Assembly: GCA_033856025.1 (NCBI GenBank)
Contig: JAWVFQ010000004.1
Coordinates: 186,001 to 250,000 of the forward strand
Length of the DNA: 64,000 nucleotides
Direction of reading: 5' to 3'
Origin: AC-38 sp033856025
GTDB taxonomy: Bacteria; Actinomycetota; Thermoleophilia; Solirubrobacterales; Solirubrobacteraceae
In this document: piece by piece, positions 56,966 to 64,000 of the stretch
Layout of the letters: each line of letters starts with the position of its first letter
Position numbering within the stretch: position 1 is the first letter of the stretch
The notes under the pieces: generated by a model
Database searches by the model: none
What the model was told of the DNA's origin: nothing
Seen by the model: the letters and a program-made list of their open reading frames with translations, nothing else
Made by a program: the position numbers and the translations under genes

Positions 56966-56991
56966 AAGAGACCCGAAAGAGACCAAGAAGG
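56966..56991. repeat. AGAGACC repeat, copy 3
   Basis: AAGAGACCCGAAAGAGACCA followed by AGAAGG, right of the tRNA fragment. With copy 2 it brackets the tRNA-Gly half. Confidence 0.6.
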
Positions 56992-57494
56992 GTGCGCCGT
57001 GGCGGGCGACGCCCGGTGAACGTCCGCTAGGAGGGCGGTGGCATATCTACGGCGATGCGCTCGCAATACGCTCGTGCCGGTGTCTGCTCAGCCCTATCGT
57101 CAGGTCCTCCCGGCTCTCGAACTATCGATCGAGCGCATGACTTCGGCCCTGCCTGACGATGGTGCCTGATACGTCCTCCGGGCAGGACATCGCCGTCCTC
57201 CCCGACTCGGCCTGCCTGCGCTGCACGTCGCTGCTCTCAGACCACGTGCTGGAGGGCGAGCGGCGTGAGCGCCCGCCCGGCTCGACCGCAACCCCAACGC
57301 GGGTGACCCGCAGGACCCAGTGAGTCGTATCGGATCACCGCCCGGATGAGACACTTCGAGCCCCCGACATTGCGCTTCGCGCGGCCAAGAGTTCGCCTAA
57401 GCGCTCACACCGCTACCCGACGCGACAGATCGGGGGCCGGTGCCGCGGATCCGTGGGACCGGAAGACGACCAGTCCCACGACCCCGATCACTAC

Positions 57495-58388
57495 CTACGG
57501 CACCGATGACCCCAGGGCCGTCGGATCGTTGCCAACGACTGTGGCGGTCTGGGTCACGGAGTCCGGTGGTGGCGCCTGACCAAGCAGTCCCTGGACGGAG
57601 GGTGAAACCCAGGAAGTGCCGAACCCGATTAGCCCGTCTGCGCCGGCCACATACAGCGGCTCATGAGTCGTCGCGTCGGCAACGCTGACGACCACCCGAC
57701 CAATATCGGCTCCGGATGCTCCCAGTGCGTCCTGTTGATTGAGGAGCGTGCCGAGGAGGCTCGGCACGGGCAGGACGCGGAGCGCGTCACGTGGGAGCGC
57801 CAGTTGGGCGCTAACGACGCGCTCCCGAGCCGCGTCTTCAACGACGCTAATGGATGTGCCCGCGGCCCAAGATGGGAGTGCGGACTGCACGTTCTTCTGA
57901 ACATCGGATATCGCCATGGTGGGACCTGGCTGAGTCGTGATTTCGCGGTTCTGTGTTGAGACCACGAGGTCTGGGCTGGGCGGTGCCGGCTGACCGGAGG
58001 TGAGTTCGTTGATGCTGATCGCGTCGACTTGCTTACCTGCGGTTAGCGCATGCTTGGCAGCTTGCATGACGGCCAGCTCCCACACCGGGCGCTGCGATGC
58101 GCTAGTGGTGAAGAGCGGCTCGCTAGGGTCGTCCAGCGCCCAACTCAGCGGGGCACCTACAGGCGACGTCCAGGTGACGTGAGCGACGACCGTCGTGGTC
58201 GGACCGAGTTCCGTTTCCGTACCTACCGCCGGCCCGATTGACACCTGGGCACCCGGCACGGCGCTCGCAGCCTGCTGGAGGTCTGCGCTCATGTCAGTCG
58301 CTAGGTCGGCTTCAGCCGGAGCGGCAAGTCCCAGGCAGATCGCAATGGCGAGCGCGCAAAGTGCGCCGCTTCTTGTGCCCTTTGTCAT
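57495..58388 (-). CDS. Secreted hypothetical protein (operon gene 3)
   Basis: A 297-residue exported protein with signal peptide MTKGTRSGALCALAIAICLG, cleavage near PAEA. The mature chain is rich in Val/Thr/Ser and strand-like: STVVAHVTWTSPVGA-type segments (TTTVVAHVTWTSPVGAPLSW), AVMQAAKHALTAGKQVDAIS as a helix, and VVSVADATTHEPLYVAGADG at the end. It could be two small alpha/beta modules. No recognised family. The stop lies near 57495 and the start is 12 bases after the stop of the next upstream gene, so it is the last gene of a three-gene secreted-protein operon. Confidence 0.72.
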   Translation of the reverse strand: MTKGTRSGALCALAIAICLGLAAPAEADLATDMSADLQQAASAVPGAQVSIGPAVGTETELGPTTTVVAHVTWTSPVGAPLSWALDDPSEPLFTTSASQRPVWELAVMQAAKHALTAGKQVDAISINELTSGQPAPPSPDLVVSTQNREITTQPGPTMAISDVQKNVQSALPSWAAGTSISVVEDAARERVVSAQLALPRDALRVLPVPSLLGTLLNQQDALGASGADIGRVVVSVADATTHEPLYVAGADGLIGFGTSWVSPSVQGLLGQAPPPDSVTQTATVVGNDPTALGSSVP

Positions 58389-58400
58389 CGGATGTCCTTT

Positions 58401-59141
58401 CTACTCCCCGTCCGGTGCGCTGGTGAGCACGATTACACTGCGCCGCGGAACCAAGCGGCCTGGGGGCGTACTTTGGCCCGTAATGCGTGGTCCTCGGAAC
58501 CGGTGTGAACAGCCATCCGTGTCGTCGCGAATGGGCGTGCTCCCCGCATAGCGCCACCGTAGGTCGTGGACTGCTAGCTCGAACTCGGCGCCACACGCCT
58601 TCAGACCGACAACGGCGGGCACCCGCGTCGGTCCGTGTGGCACGGGGCGCGCCACCGTGAATGCCGTGCGGCCGATAAAGCGGACCACGCTGCAATCAGG
58701 AGCTGGCGGAAACTCTTGACGACGAAGACATGCACGCGTCGGCTTCGTTTCCACGAGACGGATAACCACTCGAAAATGGCCTCCGCACCAACCAACCAAG
58801 GGGCGTGGCCGCAGACCGATCTCGGCGCGGGACCCCCGCGCCCTGAGCGCAGCCAGCTCGCCAACCACGAGCGTTCGCTCCCGGCGACATGAGAAGCGTG
58901 CCGGCCCTCGTACCGCTGCCTGGTAGGTCGGGATCTCCGCCCCGTGACCGCGGAGATCGATGGGAACCACGAAGCGCACGCTAAATGCAGTTGAGGCGCC
59001 GCCCGCGGCCGGAAACACAGTCGGGACTCGCTGCGTCGCCGCCGCGGCACCAAAGCCGACGCCGAGAGTCAGCGCGATGAGAGCAGCGAGCGGCGCGTAC
59101 TTCACTCGGCCGAACCGGCGCTTGTGCGTGTCAGCGCGCAT
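58401..59141 (-). CDS. Secreted hypothetical protein (operon gene 2)
   Basis: A 246-residue exported protein. The N-terminus has basic residues (MRADTHKRRFGRVKYAP) and a hydrophobic helix LAALIALTLGVGFGAAAATQ. The mature part is strand-rich: FSVRFVVPIDLRGHGAEIPT, FSCRRERTLVVGELAALRAR, WCGGHFRVVIRLVETKPTRA, then GLKACGAEFELAVHDLRWR. Five Cys residues suggest disulfides. It starts directly on the stop of the 982-residue gene (no gap). No recognised family. Confidence 0.72.
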   Translation of the reverse strand: MRADTHKRRFGRVKYAPLAALIALTLGVGFGAAAATQRVPTVFPAAGGASTAFSVRFVVPIDLRGHGAEIPTYQAAVRGPARFSCRRERTLVVGELAALRARGSRAEIGLRPRPLVGWCGGHFRVVIRLVETKPTRACLRRQEFPPAPDCSVVRFIGRTAFTVARPVPHGPTRVPAVVGLKACGAEFELAVHDLRWRYAGSTPIRDDTDGCSHRFRGPRITGQSTPPGRLVPRRSVIVLTSAPDGE

Positions 59142-62090
59142 CTACCTGTAGGCGGCTGTACAGCCTCGTGCGGTGGCATGGGCCTTGTCGGACACGCAAA
59201 ATTTCGTGTGCGAGCCGAAGAACACGTATCCCGTGTCCGCGCTCGGCCGTGGCGGATATCCCAAATTGTGATTGTCGTCGTCGGGCGAAAAGAGTCCGTT
59301 GCCATCGATGTTGACTAGCACGTTGGAGTAAAACCCCGCCATCTGGCGCGTCGTGTTGCTGACCTCTCCCTCCACATCAGCGCCCTCGGCACCCGAGCCG
59401 ACAAGGCGAAACACGCGGCGGTTCCTCAGCCGGCGGATCATCTGGACGCGTCCGTCGATGTACGCGCGGGCAAAGGCGTCTCCCGAATCTCCGACACCGA
59501 CCAAAACCCTGTAGGTGTGGGTACTTCCGGTTGCGGGCCGACGAGGGCAGTCGATCACTCCTCCCACGCTAGGACTGACCAGCTCTTCGTATTGGTACCA
59601 AGGGTCCGTCGGACCCTTCGTGGCATGGCCGCAACTTTCCGCGTGGCCCTTGCTGGGATCCGTCGAGGCTGTCGAGAGCCCAGTTTGGAGCGTACTACCG
59701 CCCCCATAGTTGGGATTTCCCATGTTGACGTAGTCCACGCTGAACTCTTGGGCGTACTTCCCCGGCTCTTGATGCGGAATCGCCGCCGGAGTGCGAAGGT
59801 CGGCCTGTAGCCCATAGGCCGCATCGTTCGGGCCGCCGAGCGACTCACCCGCGTAGCAGTGCACGTACTGTCCGGGACAAGCGTGGCGGAGTCTGCGCGC
59901 TGCCTTGCTCACAACAATGGCTTGCCATGCGGTGGTCCCGCAGTTGCTCGCTCTATCGCAGGCCCGGGCGCGAAGGCGATACAGGCCGCCCTCAAGGCCG
60001 CTCACGTCCCAGGCGGTCGACGCCTCGCCCGACGCGCCCGACGTTCCGACGGGGGCCCACTGGCCGTCAGCACTTCCGTCGGACGCTGCGTTCACATCGA
60101 CTGTGGTGGATGCGACCCCGGATGCCCCGTCGCTCTGTGTCCATCGAACCAGCGCGTTGTCCCGCGTCGCGGCCTCGTGCATGGCCTCGCTGATGTCGGG
60201 GGCGGTGTTGTCCACAGCCGGCGGAGTCCGGTCAACGATCACCTGCGGTCCGGTGAGGACGGAAGTGTTGGCGCCGCCGTAGCCCGCCTGCACCTGGTCG
60301 GTCAGGAGCGCGCGAGTTTGATAGGTGCTCTCCGGATAGGTGGTGGAGTCCCACGCGCAGCCCCACTTCCCGGTGCCGGGGTCGGGGGCGGTGGTTGTGC
60401 AGGCGGTCTGCCAGCCGCCCGTGCCTGGGCCGCTGACCTGTAGTTGCCAACTCCTGGGGCCGGAGTGCGTGTCGGCAATGGTGCCCATGGCGTTGACGGT
60501 CGCGTTGGTGGCGTAGGGCAGGGCGTCGATGGTCCCGGCGGGCGGGTCGTGATCGATGTGCAGGGTGGGATTGGTTCGCGCGACTTGTTGGCTGCTGACC
60601 GTCGCCGTCATCGTGACTGCGTGGCTGCCGCTGGTGCTCGTGGGACCGGTGGACCCGAAGGGGCGCATGGTGTCGAAACAGAGGGTGCCGGTGGCCTGGG
60701 TGGGATCCCCCGAGATCAAGCTCACCGGAGTGGTATGGCCCGGGTCCATGTCATCGAGGTAGAGCCGGACGGGTGGACTGAAGCCGGGGGCGGGGCGTAG
60801 ATAGTGGGCGAGGGCGTCCGCGGCGACGTAGTAGTCACCGTCGCTGACGACGTAGCGGACGCACTGCGAGCCCTGCATCCAGTGGATAGGGTCGGCTAGG
60901 TTGCCTGCGACCCAATCGATTCTCGGCCGATGCGCCTGGTAGGCAACGTCAGAGAACGCGCCGGCGACCTCGGTGCTCGTACCGGTACCCGGGATCCAAC
61001 CCCTCGCATAGGTAAGAGTCGGCTTACCGATCGCGTCGTTGGTGATGGCGTACTCCGCCACCCTGGGGCCAGGGTTCGTGGCGTCCGACCCGCAGTTCGT
61101 GGTCGTGATGAACCACTGCATCCCCCACACGGCCGAACTACCCGAACCACTGCGCTGGCGCAGCGGGGCATCTGGCTGGATATGGCCGTTTGGACAGGTG
61201 AGGTCGATCCCATTGGTACCGGTGAGCGGCGACGTAGAGAACGAAAGAAAGTCGGATGCCAGTCCGCGCGAGGCGGAGTAGGGACCGGTGAATATGCCAT
61301 TGGAATCGGCAGCCACCGAGACATCCTGCGACGGCGGAGTGCCGGCCTGCCATGCCGTGGGCGAGCACCCCAAGGCGCTCGAGGTGTTGTCGTCCGGAGG
61401 GCAGTTTGCGTACGGCGGCTGGTTCCCCAACGGCACCTCTGCGCGCACGGCGCCGGTTTGAATCTCTCGAGCCTCTAAGCGAGCGGGGTAGTTCGGCGGA
61501 CGCCCCCAGATCTCGCCCCAAGCAACATCGATGCCGGCGTACTGCCCCGGAAGCGTGCGCTTGTAATTGCCGCTCTCGTCGTAGACAACCACCCGTCCGA
61601 CGCTGTTCCAACCGGGATCCGAGACAAAGAGCTCTCCCCGATAGTAGGCCAGCCCCTGAGCAGTTCGAATGGAGCCGCCGGGCGGGCTCGGGAACGTCTG
61701 CAACAACGCCAGCGTGGAGGCGTCGCGTGCTTGGATACCTTCCTGTGAGGCAACAAAGACTTTGCCATCAGCAACGGCGACGGAGGGGCTCAGCGTGCCC
61801 CGATCGGTCGGAAAGCTCCCCACGGGCGGGTGGGCGCTGTCGTAGACCGGCGAGGGGTCGGTCGCGCCAGGCTGCGGGACGCTTACGTATGGCTCTTGCT
61901 GCTGGGGTGCCAAAAGGTCATATCCAGCGACCGGGGCCGGATCGTCCGCGACCGCTATGGAGTTGGGCGCGGCAAGCGCCGCAACGACGGTGACCGATGC
62001 GCATACCCCCGCCCAACGACGCGTAGCGAGTCCGGCGCGTCGTGGATACCGCGCCGACACCCACGCGGGTTTTATCTTCCGGGCGTTCAT
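59142..62090 (-). CDS. Large secreted multidomain protein (operon gene 1)
   Basis: About 982 residues from ATG 62090 (an earlier start at 62147 adds 19). The N-terminal signal is MNARKIKPAWVSARYPRRAG, then a hydrophobic stretch ASVTVVAALAAPNSIAVA. Residues ~40-190 look like an NHL/beta-propeller segment: SVAVADGKVFVASQEGIQAR, GLAYYRGELFVSDPGWNSVG and RVVVYDESGNYKRTLPG. The middle part contains two or three Ig-like repeats ending DHDPPAGTID, VDRTPPAVDN and DVSGLEGGLYRLRARACDR. The C-terminal ~200 residues have several Cys pairs. It is probably a surface or extracellular scaffold. No LPXTG or membrane anchor. First gene of an operon with 58401 and 57495. Confidence 0.78.
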   Translation of the reverse strand: MNARKIKPAWVSARYPRRAGLATRRWAGVCASVTVVAALAAPNSIAVADDPAPVAGYDLLAPQQQEPYVSVPQPGATDPSPVYDSAHPPVGSFPTDRGTLSPSVAVADGKVFVASQEGIQARDASTLALLQTFPSPPGGSIRTAQGLAYYRGELFVSDPGWNSVGRVVVYDESGNYKRTLPGQYAGIDVAWGEIWGRPPNYPARLEAREIQTGAVRAEVPLGNQPPYANCPPDDNTSSALGCSPTAWQAGTPPSQDVSVAADSNGIFTGPYSASRGLASDFLSFSTSPLTGTNGIDLTCPNGHIQPDAPLRQRSGSGSSAVWGMQWFITTTNCGSDATNPGPRVAEYAITNDAIGKPTLTYARGWIPGTGTSTEVAGAFSDVAYQAHRPRIDWVAGNLADPIHWMQGSQCVRYVVSDGDYYVAADALAHYLRPAPGFSPPVRLYLDDMDPGHTTPVSLISGDPTQATGTLCFDTMRPFGSTGPTSTSGSHAVTMTATVSSQQVARTNPTLHIDHDPPAGTIDALPYATNATVNAMGTIADTHSGPRSWQLQVSGPGTGGWQTACTTTAPDPGTGKWGCAWDSTTYPESTYQTRALLTDQVQAGYGGANTSVLTGPQVIVDRTPPAVDNTAPDISEAMHEAATRDNALVRWTQSDGASGVASTTVDVNAASDGSADGQWAPVGTSGASGEASTAWDVSGLEGGLYRLRARACDRASNCGTTAWQAIVVSKAARRLRHACPGQYVHCYAGESLGGPNDAAYGLQADLRTPAAIPHQEPGKYAQEFSVDYVNMGNPNYGGGSTLQTGLSTASTDPSKGHAESCGHATKGPTDPWYQYEELVSPSVGGVIDCPRRPATGSTHTYRVLVGVGDSGDAFARAYIDGRVQMIRRLRNRRVFRLVGSGAEGADVEGEVSNTTRQMAGFYSNVLVNIDGNGLFSPDDDNHNLGYPPRPSADTGYVFFGSHTKFCVSDKAHATARGCTAAYR

Positions 62091-62339
62091 GCAGTCGAAG
62101 AACGCTGGCACCGGGCCGACTGTGACGGTCGTGTCGCCTACTGGCACCCGCTACATCACGGCCTTGGCAGGCGACGCCCGACCTTTGCGGCCGCGGCCGC
62201 AAGCAGCGGGCACCACGCCTAGCCGATCACGCGCCGAATCGCATCGAACGACTGACCGAGGGCATGCGAGTAGCGGCCGAGCATCGTGGGGTTCGAAGAC
62301 GCGTGCACGCGAACTCTGCGGCGGCTTACGCTTGTCCCG

Positions 62340-63209
62340 ATGCATCCAGATCCGACGAGTCGTCGGGCGCCTGGTCATGAGAACCTGGCAGACGAGCTCA
62401 GGGCTGCGGCCGAGTCCTTCGACGAGCTCTACACCGAGCTGACGCTGCTCCAGCGCCACCTGGTGGCGGCACGCCGAGACGACGGCCTGCCCGAAGCGGA
62501 AGCCCGACGCCTGATCAGCCGCGTGAAGGTCTTCACTACGGCCGCCGAGGCGGTCGACCAAGCCGGAGTGGCCGGCGAGCCGAGCCAGGCGCAGGTCACA
62601 TTCAAGGCGCTGAAGGCCCGCCTGACACAGGGCGACTTGGATGCCGAGATGCTGCTTCCCGTGCTGCGCGGACTACCACGGCGATCGGCCTTTCCGCTGC
62701 TGGCCGAATTCCTGCAGGCCGCGGTAGAGCGGGGCCTCGCTCTCGAGGAATCGCTTGGGGGTGTCACGCTCGAAAGACTGGTTGGGGCCCCGATGGGCCT
62801 GGGCCCGCGTCGGGCGGCGATCGTCTTTCGGCGCGCAGGCTTCGCTTCGGACCTGTCCCCTGAAGACCCATCGCCCGCGCAGGTCCAGAGTCTCTCTGCG
62901 GCCCTACGCGACCTGGCAGGGCCACAGCCAGCCGAGGTCTTTGGCCACACCCGTGCGCCGAAGGCGCCCGACGACGGCATCGGAGCCGCAGACGCGGTCT
63001 TGCAGGCCTGGCGGAGCGCCGTCGGGCGCGTGACCGAACCCAAGGGCACGGCAGTGCTCGCGGCCACGAGGAGAGAGGGATGGCCGACCGACGCGGTGCC
63101 GACGGCGACGCTGCTACGACGTGGGCGCGGAACGCGGTTGCACCCACGTTCTTTCCTGATGTGGGCGATTTTCTCAGGCAGAATCGGGCGTTGCCAGAGG
63201 CCGAACTGA
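62340..63209 (+). CDS. Hypothetical protein, gene 1 of an unknown coupled operon
   Basis: A 289-residue, mostly helical protein starting MHPDPTSRRAPGHENLADEL. The N-terminal half is a coiled-coil-like helix pair (AAESFDELYTELTLLQRHLV, then EAEARRLISRVKVFTTAAEA). The middle is ALKARLTQGDLDAEMLLPVL, then FPLLAEFLQAAVERGLALEE. No catalytic motif is obvious; no membrane segment or signal. The last ~44 residues (after ATRREGW) overlap the start of the next gene and have shadow-like composition, so the functional end may be near 63080. I do not recognise the family. ATG 62340; the divergent secreted-protein operon starts 250 bases away. Confidence 0.65.
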   Translation: MHPDPTSRRAPGHENLADELRAAAESFDELYTELTLLQRHLVAARRDDGLPEAEARRLISRVKVFTTAAEAVDQAGVAGEPSQAQVTFKALKARLTQGDLDAEMLLPVLRGLPRRSAFPLLAEFLQAAVERGLALEESLGGVTLERLVGAPMGLGPRRAAIVFRRAGFASDLSPEDPSPAQVQSLSAALRDLAGPQPAEVFGHTRAPKAPDDGIGAADAVLQAWRSAVGRVTEPKGTAVLAATRREGWPTDAVPTATLLRRGRGTRLHPRSFLMWAIFSGRIGRCQRPN

Positions 63210-63508
63210 TCCGGTTGCTTCGAGCCGACGCTAACGAGGCCAGCCACGAGGCTCGGGCCCTGCCCGACGACAAAGCCGATGACCGGTACTTTCGCTGGCA
63301 CATACTCAAGACTCTGGCCGACGCCATCCAAGCCGAAGGCAAGGCCCGGCGATTCTCCGAACGAGGCGCCGAAGCCTGGGGCTCACAGACACCTGTTTCC
63401 CTGGCCCGTATGGCCAGCCGGCGCGTGGGCGTGCTGATCGCCTCCATGCCCGACGAGGACGCCATTCCCTTGCTCGAAAACCTCCCTCCCAACAGCAAGC
63501 GCTCATGA
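63080..63508 (+). CDS. Hypothetical protein, gene 2 of an unknown coupled operon
   Basis: A 142-residue protein starting MADRRGADGDAATTWARNAV behind a strong site (GAGGAGAGAGGG). It overlaps the preceding frame by 130 bases. The content is helical: FLRQNRALPEAELIRLLRAD, then DDKADDRYFRWHILKTLADA, and RMASRRVGVLIASMPDEDAI at the end. No known motif. Its stop overlaps the ATG of the next gene (ATGA). It may be a separate subunit, or the displaced 3' part of gene 1 if a frameshift occurred; the good ribosome-binding site argues for a separate gene. Confidence 0.65.
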   Translation: MADRRGADGDAATTWARNAVAPTFFPDVGDFLRQNRALPEAELIRLLRADANEASHEARALPDDKADDRYFRWHILKTLADAIQAEGKARRFSERGAEAWGSQTPVSLARMASRRVGVLIASMPDEDAIPLLENLPPNSKRS

Positions 63509-64000
63509 CCTACGAACACTTCGCCCCCATCCTGCACGCGCTGGGAATGGCGCAAGCCAAGAAGGAGATGCTCGACCTGGCGTCAATGGCCGCCGAACTC
63601 GACCTCAGCGAGACCGAGCTCGAAATGCGCCTGCAGGAAATCGACGCGCGCGGGCTCGCCTTCAGCGGCCTCGAGTTCGAAGGACCGCCCATGCTGCTCA
63701 ACGCCGGCCGCCAATACTTGGCACTGGAGGGCAGGGTCGCCTCCGAGGCCCTCGACTTCCTTCCCCGCCAGATCGACGACCTGCACGCCCGCCAAGCCAT
63801 GTTGCACGCCGGCACGGTACTGGTCGATGAGTTCCGGGTGGCCGTCCTGCAGGGCCGCGGCGTGGCCCATGCCCAAGAGCTGGTGCCCGAGGGTTTTGTC
63901 GAAGCGATCGACGAGAGCCGGGCCCTCGATCTGTTCTCAGCAGCCGTTGCACTCATGGCCCGACTGTCAGCCGAAGAGCCAGCGGGTTGCGTGGCTGAGG
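63505..64000 (+). CDS. Hypothetical protein, gene 3 of an unknown coupled operon, partial
   Basis: Open to the right edge, 165 codons seen. Starts MTYEHFAPILHALGMAQAKK on the stop of gene 2 (ATGA). The first ~55 residues look like a helical DNA- or protein-binding module (KKEMLDLASMAAELDLSETE, then MRLQEIDARGLAFSGLEFEG), followed by LNAGRQYLALEGRVASEALD and DDLHARQAMLHAGTVLVDEF, a strand-helix region like a small alpha/beta fold. No recognisable motif in the visible part. The coupling to genes 1 and 2 shows a fixed-ratio system. The rest lies outside the window. Confidence 0.7.
   Translation, partial: MTYEHFAPILHALGMAQAKKEMLDLASMAAELDLSETELEMRLQEIDARGLAFSGLEFEGPPMLLNAGRQYLALEGRVASEALDFLPRQIDDLHARQAMLHAGTVLVDEFRVAVLQGRGVAHAQELVPEGFVEAIDESRALDLFSAAVALMARLSAEEPAGCVAE

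Larger units (their letters stand above)
56580..57494. other. Scarred intergenic region with repeats and tRNA fragment
   Basis: About 900 bases with no convincing gene. It contains two AGAGACC repeats (56739, 56966), a tRNA-Gly(CCC) 3' half (56884-56931) and the decayed 5' part of the 56355 gene. Plus-strand frames across the tRNA fragment translate to GLEPATFGLGS, a well-known spurious product of tRNA sequence. The right part (57000-57490) has nothing I can name. Confidence 0.6.

Noticed and set aside
56583..57140. Plus-strand frame reading RTTGLEPATFGLGS
   Set aside because: This phrase is the familiar spurious translation of the antisense of tRNA T- and anticodon arms. It overlaps the tRNA-Gly 3' half.
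62764..63555. Minus-strand 263-codon frame
   Set aside because: It is antisense to the coupled plus-strand operon, which has better ribosome-binding sites and overlaps; Arg/Ser-rich composition marks a shadow.

Overview
The window looks like a chromosomal segment of a very high-GC actinobacterium. I would place it in Thermoleophilia/Solirubrobacterales, but that placement is inference. The evidence seen is: an actinobacterial SOS box (CGAACATGTGTTCG) at both lexA and imuB; two F420-type luciferase-like oxidoreductases; a class A RNase P RNA; an actinobacterial c-di-AMP riboswitch in front of an M23 cell-wall hydrolase; DUF4333 and DUF6504 proteins; an ECF42-type sigma factor with its DGPF partner; and many GTG/TTG starts with ATGA/GTGA gene overlaps. 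No insertion sequence, CRISPR array or complete prophage is visible.

Layout. 1-2.1 kb: a cobalamin riboswitch drives secreted DUF4430 proteins leftward, and a cob(I)alamin adenosyltransferase is divergent. 2.1-9.8 kb: a PAP2 phosphatase, the SOS mutagenesis pair imuB-DUF6504 with its LexA box, a secreted zinc protease, an LLM-SCP2 fusion and a penicillin acylase. 9.8-13.3 kb: small unknown genes, rnpB, and the unit lexA-zinc ribbon-DUF4333 lipoprotein, then tRNA-Leu(GAG). 13.3-19.7 kb: a membrane protein, a variant subtilase, SDR, LysR, EamA and Fe-ADH genes. 19.7-27.5 kb: tldD-tldE flanked by two large membrane c-di-GMP enzymes (GGDEF/HD-GYP and PAS/GGDEF/EAL). 27.5-34.8 kb: secG, a Crp-family regulator, a hydrolase-glycosyltransferase fusion, a giant cyclase/AAA/TPR regulator and a PIG-L deacetylase. 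35.4-38.3 kb: a cytochrome c maturation operon (ccmE-ccmF-ccmI-like). 38.3-42.8 kb: small proteins, an MFS exporter, a second LLM enzyme, and the c-di-AMP riboswitch with its M23 peptidase. 42.9-48.8 kb: a zinc block (YibE/F, permease with TIGR03943 partner, znuB-znuC-znuA, a Fur-family box and zur). 48.8-55.4 kb: cupin, GAF-LuxR, a DrrAB-like exporter, GNAT, and a glycolipid-binding protein plus DGPF-ECF42 unit that share a matching promoter.

From about 55.3 kb the character changes. A TrmO/TsaA-like gene loses its C-terminus at a repeat. A roughly 2-kb scarred zone follows, with three imperfect copies of an AGAGACC repeat and a 3'-half tRNA-Gly(CCC) that looks like an integration scar. Then come a lipoprotein, an operon of three large secreted proteins with no recognised family, and on the plus strand a tightly coupled operon of three unknown genes that runs off the right edge. 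This accessory region is where an undescribed system would most plausibly lie.

The regulatory logic is unusually readable. Two riboswitches, two identical SOS boxes, one Zur-type box and two matching ECF promoters can each be tied to neighbouring genes. Two genes (the M23 peptidase and the ECF sigma factor) appear to use non-canonical start codons.
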